Shown here: piece after piece, positions 1 to 12,649 of the stretch
Layout: the number at the start of each line of letters is the position of its first letter
How positions within the stretch are numbered: position 1 is the first letter of the stretch
Assembly (NCBI GenBank): GCA_022577435.1
Contig: JAKOON010000017.1
Coordinates: forward strand, 1,359,501 to 1,423,500
From: Embiotoca jacksoni
Taxonomy: Eukaryota > Chordata > Actinopteri > Embiotocidae
Direction: 5' to 3'
DNA: 64,000 nt
Position numbers and translations under genes: made by a program
Notes under the pieces: generated by a model
The model's database searches: none
Seen by the model: only the letters and a program-made list of their open reading frames with translations
Told to the model about the DNA's origin: nothing

Positions 1-985
1 CTTTGTGACATGACCTCCTTCTTACATCTGTGTCATACGTGCATATACTTTTCATGGCAAAATTTGACAGTGACACGATATCCTCTACACAAACACTTAC
101 AAGCTTCAGCGTGATGCGGGCTGGTCTGCTACTTGCTTTTCTATCACTTTAGCCAGTTATTGTCTTGACTCAATCTTAAGGGAGATAACATACAGTAGAT
201 GAATCTCAAGCACAAAATTATTGTTAGATTGAGCCATTGCTGTGTCCTTAGCCTTGGGACAGTGGTCTTAATTTAGCTACAACCCACCACGGTGTTCAGT
301 TAGCTTGGTCTTAAACACGACATTCAATTAAAGCGGCCAAAATCAATATTTTTTGTCTTAATAATGGATCACATGAATAATTGTATACGTAAGGAATCAC
401 ATGCAGTGACCAGCCTCAATTAACACTCAACAGTGCAGTTCCCCTGAGCTCTAGAGTATTTGGTGTCTTTCAGCTCTTTGTTTTGGTTTTCTCACCGCCA
501 GTTTTAATGTTTTGGCTTAAACGCTTATCCTCTCAGCTTTCACCATTTGTCATTTTTGGGTGCAACAGGCAGCTTTTTTAACAAAAAATCTCTGACAGCA
601 GACAAACTTAGAGAAGCGGGTAAACATAGTGTAGGATATAGCTGCTGAAGAAACAGATATTTCCCTCAGGAGTGGACAGCAAAACGGAGCTGAAACAAAA
701 ATGAAAACTGGACTTATAAAGTGTTATCTGCTTTTCCAGGTAACACTGTATCAACTTAAATGGTGATAATATGTCAGTGTTGTGTCTATAATTTGTTTCT
801 GTTTCACCAAAGTGGCCAAACAAAAAAACTTTTTTTTTAATTTTTTTTTTTAACTTGAAAGAGAAGCCTTATTTATTTTACACATCCTTCACTCATTCCT
901 TTGTGCGGGTTTGACAGTGTGCTTTGCAACCATAACCTTGACTAATCAGCTCTATACTTTACATTATGTCAATATCTCCACACAG
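1..985. other. tm6sf2 intron, no exon seen
   Basis: AT-rich DNA with a T-rich stretch at 829-852. I looked for the preceding tm6sf2 exon, which should carry the first EXPERA domain and linker, and saw none; reading frames here are short and unlike the family. Confidence 0.6.
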
Positions 986-1087
986 GCCACACATGCACAG
1001 AGCATGAAGCTGATCTGGCGTCCCACAGACCTGGTCCTGATACTGCTCCTAATAGCTGCCATGGCCTTCACCATCCTCAGAGGCTTG
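986..1087 (+). CDS. tm6sf2: tm6sf2 internal coding exon (first in window)
   Basis: 102-nt exon, phase 0 at both ends, acceptor ..ccacacag and donor gtgagt. It encodes a short polar stretch (HAQSMKLIWRPTDL) followed by a hydrophobic helix ending FTILRGL. An alternative acceptor lies at 999-1000 (gcacag). Confidence 0.8.
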
Positions 1088-2411
1088 GTGAGTGCATCAC
1101 ATTTACAGTATATTATGGACAGAGTCCAAGGCAGGGCTTCAATGGTAGTTTTAAAAGTTTATAGACCGCAGTCATGGTCATGCAGAATAGGTTGTCTAGC
1201 GATTGTCGAGGAGTCATGTGGTTTGTGTTACTTTGCTCTGAGAAGCAAAGCACTCAGCTAATTGAAGCATATGTAAACATTACATTTGAACTTTAAACTA
1301 GTTTTAAAGGACAACAATAAATGAATTGTGCATTTACGATACACATTTCAAATTCAATTTAAGCAGAGTCATTATTTGGAAAAGGAATAGCATATTTTTT
1401 AGAAATGCTGCTATTCTCCTTCAGAGTTTGATGAGAACACTGATACTACTTTAATGTCTGTACTGTAGGCTAACTTAACTTGCTGCAGAGGGGCTAGCTT
1501 TACATTTACTGTACAGACACAAAAGTTGTATCTCTTAACTATCAGCAAGAAAGCAAAGAACCATTTTCACCAAAGTGTCAAAAAACACATCATAACACAG
1601 AAAAAAAACCTGTGTGTCTGTATGCTTTCTGACAAGGGCCGAGAAATTTTCGCACCTGTGGTAATTTGCATTGGTCGTTCTTGGTGTTGTCATATTCACC
1701 TGCTCTATATCGTAAGATGTTTCTCTTATTTTGTCCACTCTCTGTAGGTCGCTTTGGACTCTCCAATTGAAGTCTGTTCCTCTTACCTGAAGCACTATGA
1801 GCCCTACCTGAAGGATCCTGTGGGCTACCCCAGAATCACAGTGGGTGTTTTTTCCGCTTGTATTTTCTGCTGCTGCTGCAGCACCTGATAGCTCATCTCC
1901 AGCCTGTTTTAAATAACAAACCACATAATGGACCTCTGCTCTCATGGATATCACATTGAACATGCTGGAAGCTCGCCCTTATCTCCTCCACTCTTTCAGC
2001 TTGCAACTGATTACAGGGCCATTTTTCATCATTACAGCAACATCGAGCGTGGGTTGAGAGGCCAGCGCATCTTTGTCTCGTGCTTTTATTAGCCTAAGAT
2101 GGATAACAGATTATTACTGTGACTGGCAGTTGGTCTGTTCTCCTTTTATTTTCTTCTCTGGACCCTGCACGGCTGTGGGTTTTGTTGTGTTTTGTTCAAC
2201 GTACACAGCTTTGTCAATAGGTTATCCAAAGACCTTGTCGGGGCTGCAGTCCAGGCACAATTGCGAGTCATTGATCAGACAGACGAACCGCATGCTGAGA
2301 ACTTGATAAGCTAATCCTTTGCCCAAAGCCCCCCATCAGCATCTCAATGGGTGGGAGAAGGAGGTGTGCGCCGCATGTGAAAGTATGTCTTGACTAGTGG
2401 CATGCGCAAGG

Positions 2412-2452
<41 letters not shown>

Positions 2453-4624
2453 TACCATTGGCTTATTGGTTGCATGTATCTGTGTGGGCGTGAAAAATTA
2501 AATGAAGTTTGTTGCACTATGTTACACTGTTTCTGCACTGAGTGACCTCTTTATTCATTGATGTTGATGAACGATATGTGACAGATTATTAGTAGCAGCA
2601 CTAAAAAGACGTTTCAACAAAAGATTGAAGGGCATATGTGATTGGCTTTCAGGCCCTGAGCTGAACTCATTAGAATTCATCTGGACCTCAGACCAGAGAA
2701 TAAAAAGAGACTGTTCACTGGTGTAATTTTAGGGTTTTTATAGAAGGCTTTCATGCACCAAATATTTTAAGTTGAAGGTCAAGGCAGTCTCTCTAATGAC
2801 CCTTGTGTTGAAGAAGTAATTTATGCTGAGGGTGCAAATTTGTGTTTGAGAGAGTGCAGAGCTGAGAAGCAGCAAAATACTGCAGTGTTGGACTAAAGAA
2901 CGATTTAGAAATACTGTGATTTTGAGTACTCCCATTTGTGAGAGCTAATTTTACTTCTTTATATAAAAATGTACTTTTTAGTGCTCTACATTTTTTGTAT
3001 GTGTTTAGTTAAATTGGAGAGTAAAATGTTACCGCACATAATTATGGTGGTCAAAGATTCAACTAAATGGAATGGACAAAGCTGCATAGTTTACTTTTGA
3101 TAATTACTAGCATTATAGTGTTGATGTGCTGATTGTCTTTTACTTTATGGCATACTTCAGGTACATTTTCCATCAAATTGTGCTGCTTTTATGCAGCACA
3201 TTAAAAAGGGGTCTGTGTCTTTGTATTTTGAGCTTTAAGTGGCTCTCTTCTGTATTCAGTGTGAGTAGAGGAAGTGCAATGTGGGCCAGAGGAGAATGGC
3301 GATGTACTGTATTAATTATCTGCTGGAGTGTTGGTCAGGACTCATCAACATCAACTGACAGTGATAGAGGGGTCTTTTAGCACTGTAAGGCTCTGTACTT
3401 CCGGAGCCATACTCAATGGAATATTCATTATAGTCACGTGCTGTGTCATTATGAAACCACAGAATTGATCAAAATGTGGAAGAAGAATTTTTTTTTTCAG
3501 TTTCGCAAGAAACAGTGGGAATATTATCATTAATTATTGTTGGAATAACTATGTTTGGTATTCGTTTTTCCAGATGCTGCACTTGCTCTTTTATGGCCTA
3601 CCTCTGTTAGGTGCGTCTGTTTACGGCCTCCTCAAGCCTGGCTGCACGTGGATGTCAGATTGGACGCTGTTCCTCGCTGGAGGCATGATGCAGGTACCAT
3701 CACAAAGACAAACAGTCAATAAGAGAAACTGGCTCTGAATATAATGTTTAGGGGCTGCAGGTGCTGCATACTTAAGTGCATTGCAGCGATAATTTGTTGC
3801 ATCACATTAAGTGCTGCAGTAATTGCTGCTTCCGATTGATTGAAGTTTTAATCAGCAGTTTGAATTAAGTAAAAAGAGGTCTGACACGTGTCCCTACAAT
3901 TAACTCCTTGTAGGGAGCTTTCATCCTGTTAATGACCTGGACCACATTTATTCTTTGAAGATTATTCTCTGTAATAAACAAGCTCGTGGTGCTTTCTGTC
4001 CATGTTGATCTGATAGAGAGATTGTAACCATGCGGAGGGGAACTCTTTGATTAAAGCCTTGTTTTACTGCTTATTTGAGTTTGCAGACTGCACGCTACCT
4101 GTCTTCCAAATGGCCAGCTCCTTTAGTCTGTAAATATCCTGTGCAGTGGTTTATCTCCCCTGTTAGAAGCTTTTCTTAGTAGACTAATAACCAAGCAAAA
4201 AAGACTCAACGTAATCTTTTAAGATAGTCCTCCGGAGAGTGTGTATAATGAAACATTGAGGCATCAAATGACCTGTCATTAGTGTGAACGGAGAACAAAA
4301 CAGACACAAGTGGACGTGTCAGTGCTGATATGTATTCTTTCATGGCAATGCACTTTAATCTGTATCTTGCTCTGTGTCTCCTCCCAGTGCCAATGGGCCC
4401 ACATTGGGGGGTCCCTCCACCATCGTACCACAGCTCCATTTCGTATCCCAAATGAATGTTTCTGGTTGGTGTTGGCAGCTAACCTGGTGTATGCAGCCAC
4501 TCCAGTCCTGGTGGCCATGCGGGTTAACGGCAACCCCCATTTCTTCCTGAAGATCTCCCCTTTTCCTGGGCAGACAGGTTTGCCCATCAGCGAGGAGAAA
4601 GATACCAAATACAAAGATAAATGA
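986..4624 (+). CDS. tm6sf2: tm6sf2, transmembrane 6 superfamily member 2 (3' part, 4 exons)
   Basis: Multi-pass membrane protein of the ER/ERGIC; the mammalian protein influences VLDL lipidation and triglyceride export (family knowledge). Exons 986-1087, 1748-1840, 3574-3693 and 4388-4624 join in frame at phase 0 with GT-AG borders and give the last 183 residues. The part present matches the second EXPERA domain: a hydrophobic helix ending in ILRGL, then VALDSP, YEPYLKDPVGYPR, a helix with FYGLPLLG, the PGCTWMSDW loop, the HIGGSLHHRT motif and a last helix with LVLAANLVYAATPVLVAM. The C-terminal tail is lysine-rich and ends KYKDK, fitting a KxKxx ER-retrieval signal. Upstream exons are outside the window. 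TM6SF1 is the close paralogue; linkage to hapln4 and ncan favours tm6sf2. The first acceptor could instead be at 1001, shortening that exon by five codons. Confidence 0.9.
1748..1840 (+). CDS. tm6sf2: tm6sf2 internal coding exon
   Basis: 93-nt exon, phase 0 to phase 0, acceptor ctctgtag and donor gtgggt. It encodes 31 residues starting VALDSP and ending VGYPRIT, a lumenal or cytosolic loop strongly conserved in the TM6SF family. Confidence 0.9.
2414..2451. repeat. (GT)n microsatellite in tm6sf2 intron
   Basis: About 19 uninterrupted GT units, between exons 1748-1840 and 3574-3693. Confidence 0.97.
3574..3693 (+). CDS. tm6sf2: tm6sf2 internal coding exon
   Basis: 120-nt exon, phase 0 to phase 0, acceptor tttttccag and donor gtacca. 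It encodes 40 residues with a transmembrane helix (LLFYGLPLLGASVYGLL) and the conserved PGCTWMSDW loop. Confidence 0.92.
4388..4624 (+). CDS. tm6sf2: tm6sf2 last coding exon with stop
   Basis: 237 nt, acceptor ctcctcccag, TGA at 4622-4624. It encodes 78 residues: the HIGGSLHHRT motif, a last hydrophobic helix and a lysine-rich tail ending KYKDK. Confidence 0.92.
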   Translation, partial: CQWAHIGGSLHHRTTAPFRIPNECFWLVLAANLVYAATPVLVAMRVNGNPHFFLKISPFPGQTGLPISEEKDTKYKDK

Positions 4625-4721
4625 TAATTTTTTTTATCCTCGCTGACCTTTGGAGTTAATCACTTATCTGATGATTCATGAATAAGTATTTTGTTTCAAA
4701 TGCTATTTTTCAAAATGCCAA

Positions 4722-4727
4722 AATAAA
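4722..4727 (+). terminator. tm6sf2 poly(A) signal
   Basis: Canonical AATAAA about 100 bases after the stop, the first on this strand. It implies a short 3' UTR ending near 4745. Confidence 0.75.
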
Positions 4728-5211
4728 AGACCATTTTGCTCAACACCTTTGGATTCACTAGTTATTTAATTGCTTTTACCACAACACATTAATTTCTGAT
4801 ATCACGCATAAACAGAAAGAGCTGATTGATTAGTGAAGTTATGTAGGCCTAAATAATATCTTACCCGCCCCTTTGGTCCATACTGTTACTCATTGGATTT
4901 AGGATTCACGCATGACACAACAATATAAAAATGAGGGAACTTTACTTACAAACTAAGAAAACTTCATCAATAGGCTGTAACACAAGGGAAAAAGCAGAGT
5001 CCATAACAGAAGGAAACAGGCACAGGGTCAAGATTGACGTGGATGGAGTGGACTTCCTGACTTTACAATCCAACAAACAAGCATGGCCTGACAAGAAGAA
5101 TAAGTACCTGCAGTGGCTGATTAAGGATGGACTGCAGATGGGGCAGATTGGAAACAGGGAACAGGTGAGGTGGGCTTGGCTAAAAGGAGACTGAACAAAG
5201 GGAGAAACCTT

Positions 5212-5231
5212 TATATGTACAGTCTATGGGA
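5212..5231 (-). repeat. fragment of the 'catagactgtatata' repeat family
   Basis: The reverse complement reads cccatagactgtacatat, matching the head of the copies at 13745, 34802 and 40994. Only the terminal piece is recognisable. Confidence 0.4.
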
Positions 5232-5579
5232 AAAAACTGACTGGGGACCTCTGGTGGGTGAACACAGGGAATGACATGAATAGAAACCCAAAGGACCATA
5301 AATGAGAATAGAGAGTGATACGGGGACTGAATAAAGAAAGAGACAGAAAGACACACCGGGAACCTCTGGTGAGGGGGAGTAAAACAAGGAAAGAAAGAAA
5401 GGAGAATCAGGACAAAGCCACGACACATAGAATTACTATTTTAAGTATTGTCATGAAGTTTGGTCTGCACTTTTATGGAAGACAGAGAAGGAATCCTATT
5501 CATTTTGGTGATGCTCTGACTTTTTGTTTAGTTCCATTATGACGTTGACAGTATTGGATTTTAGTCAATAATTTAAATA

Positions 5580-6210
5580 ATCTGTGTCATGAAATTTGGT
5601 TCAGACATTCATGGTGTCTAGATGATGGATCCCAATGACATTGGCAATCACCTGACTTTTCCTCCTGGGCCACTGTGAGGCTGATAGATAGTGAAATGTC
5701 TTGACAGCAACTGGATGGATTTCCTTCAAATTTGAATAGAGGATGAATCCTGCTGTCATTTTTCACCCAGTGCCAACATCAGGCAAAAGTTCTCACTTTT
5801 TCTGTGAAATATCTCAAAATCATGTCAATGAATTTGCACACTAAAAAGTTGGCTACTTTTCCTCTTGGGCAACAATAAAGCTGATATTTGCAGTTTTAAA
5901 TGAAATGTCTCGACAGCTATACTGAATCAATTGCTAAGAATTTAGTACAGACATTATCCCTTCAAAATAACTCTGGTGACCTCTAGTGCCAACTTGAACT
6001 CACACTTTGATTTATGACCAAATAGCTGCTCAAATTATTGGCATTCCCATCAACCTTAGCTGAGCTTGTGCTAATTAGAAAATGTTACCATGCTAACAGG
6101 CTAAACTAAGATGGCAGGATAGCATTACCCTTGTGATATTAGCATTTAGCTTACATCATCTGCTTTCAGAGCTTCTAACAAAGCTGCAGACTCCTAGTCA
6201 TGTTTCATAT
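5580..6210 (+). repeat. old interspersed repeat, 'ttagcat' family
   Basis: It has the phrases typical of a very common perciform repeat: 'gaaatttggttcagacattcatg', 'cctgacttttcctcctgggcca', 'tttatgaccaaatagctgc', and then 'gctaattagaaaatgttaccatgctaac'. Many substitutions show it is old. No coding capacity was seen. Class is not determined here; a fragment of the same type lies near 51735-51835. Confidence 0.6.
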
Positions 6211-7424
6211 TTATTGAATTTTCTCACTACTCATTCCAGACACTGAATGAGAAATGAGGAGGTGAATGAGCATTAAAGCACACAGGGTTATTGAACCTTT
6301 CCATTACCTTTTGCCTCAAGGACTCAAGTAAATAGCATATTGATGGCTGGAGCAGCCTCCTGCTCAGGTTTTATATATTGAGGTGATGAGGTGGGACCTT
6401 CCCAAAGGAAAACAGTCAAAATATCTCTGGCTCACATTGTGCACAGCTCAGTAAAGAAGTGCACACAGAGCAAAAGACAAACAACAAGAGTAAAAGCTAA
6501 CAGGTAGACATAGTGTTTGCAGTCTGTAAAACCAACGACATGTTCTGTCATACTATGATATTACAACTACTCTGCTCCATGTGCAAATCAGAGACTTCAG
6601 TTTGCCTCGGAAGTAAAACTGTTTGTTCATAAATATTAAAAAAATAACACCCTGACACTCACACCATGTTAAATGTAAATACATGCTTAGCCGTCCCCCT
6701 CACGCTTTCTGTTTCTACACCTCTGATGTCGTATCAAAACTAATGAACATGTTTCGAGTTTGCTATGTGACAGCGGCTGATCACGTGGGGCATGAAGGTA
6801 AAAGAAAAGTCCCACAGCCAAGTACAGTAGTTGCGATGCCTCTGCATGTTCAACCTCACAGAAAGTCACACAGCAAATTTCTTGGCTGAAGTTTGTGAGC
6901 TCTGCATAAGTTTAATTGAGAAATTAGACATGAATCTTTATAATATATGCACTAAACAACTTCAGAACAACCCAGTGGATAATAAAACAAGGCAGTAGAC
7001 AGTTCAGCATTATGAAAAAGCTGTAAGTCTGCCCAAAATTACAGCTTAACAGCAGAATATACTGTCTATAAAATATGTAGTTCTCTAGTTATTTTAACAG
7101 TAAACAAGCCAGTTGATATTTCATTAAAAGATACTAGACTACAATCTGCCAACAATAGTGTTGCTTCCTGGGCTACACTTACAGCAGCCAAGCAGCTTGT
7201 TTTAACTGCTGCTAGTTGGAAGAGTGGGCTTGATCTTTTCTTATAAACCAGTAATAACATATTGGCTTTGACAGCATCTACTTTTCAATCATATTAATTT
7301 GTTTGTTCTCTGATTAGTTTTTATATAAACCCAAATCACGATGATTGACTTCTCTCTACTCTCCTGTAAAAGTACTTTTTTAGGGGGGGACTTTGCTACC
7401 GCCATGTAATTCCCAGCACAGCTC

Positions 7425-7510
7425 CATCAGAAGCCCCATTTGGACAAGATTAACTTCGCAAGGGAAGGTGGGGGAATCAAATTTTCACTGTGCTCCTCGC
7501 TGGTTTAACT
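7425..7510 (+). repeat. repeat with inverted partner at 8950-9035
   Basis: The segment with 'aagccccatttggac' (7431-7445) followed by a G-rich stretch matches the reverse complement of 8950-9035, which contains 'gtccaaatggggctt' (9004-9018) and the complementary C-rich stretch. Confidence 0.55.
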
Positions 7511-8237
7511 CATCGTTCCAGGCGACATTTTAACCACCAGGAAATTACAGGATAAATTTTGTAATAGACATAGACATCCAGCAGGACAACGCTTCAAGAG
7601 AAACCCAAACGACTCTCCAGTGGGGCACCAGGGAGTCAAAGGGGTGAAATTGAGTCAAAAATGTTACTCCTTTATGGAGTCATAACTCAGCACAATCTTC
7701 ACACAGACATGAAACAGATATTGAAATCATTCAGTATGACCTACACTTCCTAAGCATATCATAACCTCCGAGGTCTCTCGTGAACAAAGGTCTGTCAACC
7801 AGCTTTTACATCAAATAAAAAAGAGTATCATCACAATTTTTTTTAAGCATCAAAGTAATCCAGTGATTCTCGACTGCACATCCATATGGGATTGCCTGAT
7901 GCCTTAATCAGTATACTTTTAATGGCGCTAGCTTGCTAAATTATAAACAGATATAGGCCAAAAAAAACTGGGTTTTGAAGAGAATGCCAGTACACAAAGG
8001 TCCCAAATAGACATACTGTATATATTGGTACATAAGCATGTTTTCACATATCACACGAGCAAAAACACTTTTAACACAAAGTCAGATTTCATAGTGAGCT
8101 GATTAAAAAACTAGAGTTAAGGCCTCACAAATGTATCCCTCTGCCAAGCAGTATAGTTACAATTTACATCCACATCTGTTCAGAATCAATATAATATACT
8201 GTATGAAGTGCAGACTTTGAAGGAATTGTTATATGTT

Positions 8238-8765
8238 CACATGCTCGGCCAATAAAGCTGATTGAGAGTAGACAGTGCTTCAAATATGGATGTTGCTGCA
8301 AAGAAGCTACAAATTCTAAAATGTAGACACTTCACACACATCTTCAACTTGACAGCACAGACGGGTTTTACAATCAGTATAGTTTCAAGGTCGACACCTC
8401 GATATGTGTCACCAATGTGAAATATGTTCACAATCTCCCCTTCTGTTCCTGAGTAATGGTGTTTAATAATGGACAGAAAAGAATATTTTGATGTCAAAGT
8501 GAAGTTGATCTTTAGCCTTTTGGATATGAATTGTCTTTCTAGATATTTATGTGACAATCGTATCAAATGTGATTTGTGAAGTGACAGTGACCTTTGACCT
8601 CTGACCACTGAAATCTAATTATCCTTGGGACCAAGTGAACGTTTGTGCCAAGTTTAACAAAATTCCCTTTAAGCGTTCTTGAGATATTGTGTTCATAAGA
8701 ACAGGACAGACAATGCCTTCGGTTCCGGCTGTTGCCAGCGCGGAGGCACAAAAATATGGACAAGC
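8238..8765 (+). repeat. interspersed repeat, copy 1 (partner 46585-47182)
   Basis: Diverged direct copy of the sequence at 46585-47182. Shared blocks include 'gttgctgcaaag', 'acaaattctaaaatgt', 'cttcacacacatcttcaa', 'caatctccccttctgtt' and 'aagtgaacgtttgtgcca', in the same order. It ends in the GC-rich block 'gttgccagcgcggaggca'. No frame is intact. Confidence 0.75.
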
Positions 8766-8949
8766 AGACCCTCATGCAGAAAAAAAAATCGGATCCTCTT
8801 TGAAATAGAATGAAGTCGCTCCAGAGGGGATTTAAATTACAGGAGGGCCAGAAAAACAGAAGGTAATTGCAACTGTAATTATAACTTGGGTAGTGGTGAA
8901 AAATGGTCCACATACGCACAGTGGATGGGATTAAAATCACTCACCACAG

Positions 8950-9035
8950 TGCAGGTAATGTTAAAATCACTCCCTCCTCCCCTGGAGAAATACTGTAAAT
9001 CCAGTCCAAATGGGGCTTTAATCAGCCTAAGCAGA
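8950..9035 (-). repeat. repeat with inverted partner at 7425-7510
   Basis: See 7425-7510. The two copies face each other around the 8238-8765 repeat, suggesting nested or clustered insertions. Confidence 0.5.
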
Positions 9036-12000
9036 GGGCTAATCAGCCAGAAGTGAAAACACCTGTTGGGAGTTACAAAGCCGTTAAAACAGGCTACATT
9101 GTGGTTTGCTGCAAACATGATTTAAATGAGTATAAAAGGCCTGTGCTATAGACGTTTTGCAGTACGTTATATAACCAGGATATTTGGAAATGTCCGCATG
9201 TCAAGCCACACATGTGAAATAGACATTGTGGGTGTTTGAGTAGGGAGAAGGAGGGCATGTTACTCCACAATATGCTCACTATTTCTGACCCAACACTACC
9301 GGAGCCACGAACAGATCATGACTTAGGAGCTGAGTGGCCAGGATGTGCTGCAGAAGCTGGTGTATACTTCAACAGCTGCTCTTGTCGCTCACCAACTCTG
9401 GTGAACTTTTTAAGAAAGCTTTTCTTTCTCAGTTTAAGTAGGAAAACAAGACGTGCTATTTCCATCCTACATTCTGTCTGATCCTGGGGGCCCAACATTT
9501 CCAGCATTTCATCCTTTTCTCTGCTCACATTCCTTGATCCGCTTCTTTTCTGATGTTGCTGTGTGCTCGCTCTGTGTGGGTGGCCCAGTAAATGGTCGAC
9601 TGACGCTCTCATCATTGTCTTTTACAAAGACATCAAATGAAAGACTTATGATGTTTTTGTTCGCATAAACAAACACACTTCAATGGCCACCGAGCTGAAT
9701 GAAGGAGGTTTCTAACATATTTAATGCGATGAAAGACCACTGTGATGACAAGGGCTTTTTAGTGTGAAAGGCAAAAGACTGATAAAATAATGTAAAAAAA
9801 AATGGATTGCCACTCTGTGATGTAATTGACAAATACTGAATCGATCTCCCAAACCTTTTCAGTAATATGATGCTTTGGTTGCAGCTCAGTCCTATCAACA
9901 CATAGTTTTTTCTTGACAGAGATAAAAGGGTTATTTATGTGGTTAGATGAAGCTTTTTTTAAAACAGCAGTGTAACCCTTCTCTCCATTCCTGCTCCATC
10001 AATAACAGTAGCCCACACATAAGTAATTATCCCTCGTACTTTGCTGAGCAATAGGCCAACAGATAGGGAGAGAGGCAGACTCATTTAATTCACTCTCCCT
10101 CAGCAGCTTTCTCGTGCTGAAGTGCCGGCATCGCTCCTGCTCGCACATGCTACCAGTGCACTCTGTGTGTGACAGAGGCTTTAAATCGAATGTGGCCGCT
10201 TCAAACAGCTCTGTAATCCCATGATGGGAGTCACAGGGGATCTCTGCTGCAGATGTCTGCTCGGCTGTGCAGGTGGCCCTGGAGAGTTGTGGAGCTGTGG
10301 CTGTGAAAAATACAACTAAACAATTCACATTAAAGGATTTAGCAGTGAGATGGCACTTTATAAAATCAGTTCATGGTTTCTGATTTCATGAATGCAAAAC
10401 ACAGCTTCAATAAAGTATCCATTAAAGCCTGGCTTATGATGACAAAAATCTCACAATGGCAATTAGCATACAGTTATTCAATTATTAAATCAAATAAGCT
10501 AGTGATCAGCACTAGTTTGGTTAACCTGAACGAAGGTTGCTCTTCTACTGAAGAAACCAGGTGGATGGTTCAAGTGGGTGCATGGACCAATCAGCTCTGT
10601 GTGGCAGCACGACTCAAGATCTCTGCAGTCCTTTTATGTTTTACACATGCATGTTGCAATGTTACGCTAATCTGCAACATTAACAGGCATCAGTCAATAT
10701 ATGTGCTTTAACTTGAACCTGCATTCATTGATGTTTGGCCCATGTAATCATCCCTGCACTTCCAATGCACCAATGCACACAACAAAAAAGTAAATCGTTA
10801 TCTTTACTAGAATGTTTTTTCCTTGATGTTACTTCAAAAAATGTGCCTTTGAAATCCTTTAAATTCCACCTCACTGAATCGCTGCTGGTAGACATTTCTG
10901 GCCCAGATTTATTTTCTGTTCATTTTTATGCATTTCATTTGAGAAAATTACCTCCCTCCTAGGTAACAGACATCTTCACAGTGTCTTATTGGGAAAAGTT
11001 GCCTGGAGTCTAATGTGGGAGGATAAACTGGAGAAACTAATCCTGTAGATATAGAATACAGAATATTTTGTTCATTTGATTGTAACCAATAGATTATTAA
11101 AGACCACGTTAAATAACACCAAATTGCCTGTTAGTGCTTTTGGAAGCAGACAGTTGTTGGCTCAGGTCTGAAATTAAGATGGCAATGGTATAATGTTGTC
11201 AACCTTGAATTTCTCACTGAAAAAAAACCATCACTTTAGTGCCTCTGTACTTCTTTTCCCCTCTGTTGCTGCTTTACATGCTAACAGGGCTGTGATAGTC
11301 CACGCAGAGCCTGGGCACATGTCTCACACTCTGGGAACTGCTCTTCCAGTGATGCCACACAGGACTGCAGTAACTCAAATAGCTACATGGTTTACAGGTG
11401 CTGATCATTGCTCTAGACGACACGGCTAGTCAACTTGAATCTCAGCAGCATCATGTAGCCATCACAGCTGTTTCATTTCTGTTAAAATTTTACATTACAG
11501 CTGCCTCATGCTGAGCGTCCTGTCTCTTCTCATTGTTGGCGGCAATCATCTCACCGTCATGCCCAGGGAAGACTCCTGTAGCGTTTGTGCCGCGAACACA
11601 TGTGGAGTCTAAGAGAAACGTTCGACACATTGCTGACGCTGCTCTTAACCTCTTTAATGCATTGTTGAGTGGATGAAGGGCAAAAAGCAAGCAGGTCTGC
11701 AGAAACTCATGACCTGCCTCTCTGCAGTTTACACCAACAAAACTTAATGCATGGACTTCACAAGTAAAAGGTTTGCTTTCATGAGATCGGTTATCTTGTA
11801 ACTGTGTACAGTAATTGGAGAGGCTGGTACATAAATATGGGATTTTCAGCACAAGCTCACTTTTACTGAGTCTCGTATTTATTTACAAACCTAAAGATGC
11901 TAATGAACCCATTAAATATCCTGATTATTTGCATCGTAATCATATTTTATTAATGTCTATATTATAAATGGATCCACATTGGTCATATGTAATAATGAAT

Positions 12001-12649
12001 TGTTGTGGTAAAAGTAATACCTCTGGTATTATCAATGAATGTTAATTAATCAAATTAAACTAAAATTATTTTCAAAACTGCATTTTAACAGGACAAAACC
12101 TCCCACAGACCCACACTCAGAGGTGGGCAGCCATTTGCCTTGACTGGGGGTGAAGAGAGATCAGAGAGAGAAAAGAACAGCATGGCGATCCAGGACAATA
12201 AACTGTCGGCGGGGCCAGCCATCACAGATCAGAGAAATTCAGCTTCATGGCCAAGAGTATGTGCAAAAGAAAGCACAGAAGCATGCGAGCGAGGGAAACT
12301 TGTATGGAGGAACAACAAACAAAAAGCAAAAAGCTATGGGAGAGAGGAGGCATGAAGTTAAAGTGATGGTGCTATTATTGTAACAAAAAAAAAATTGAGC
12401 TGTAAGTTTTATTGCTTCACTCTTTTTCAGCAGTAAAGTTGTTTGGTTGATTTGTCTTAAATAAAACGAGCAATCTTAATTTACAGTTTCAATATCAGTG
12501 GCTTCCTTTATTTTGATTATTTTTTAATATCAACATTGTTTTTCCTGAGAGTTAGTAATGTTTCACTGAATCAAACTGACACTGGAACCAGTAAGGGACA
12601 CTCTAATGGGCTTCAATAATTCACAGAGAAGACATTAAGTTATCCACAC

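Larger units (their letters stand above)
4746..12649. other. intergenic DNA between tm6sf2 and hapln4
   Basis: About 7.9 kb without a recognisable exon. It is AT-rich and holds diverged interspersed repeats (5212-5231, 5580-6210, 7425-7510, 8238-8765, 8950-9035) and a purine-rich stretch near 5320-5410. Open frames of up to about 125 codons (for example on the minus strand at 8237-8940) fall in repeats or resemble no known family. Stretches 9100-12600 are without recognised content. Confidence 0.6.

Noticed and set aside
1535..1963. 142-codon open frame on the minus strand
   Set aside because: It overlaps a tm6sf2 exon in antisense and resembles no family.
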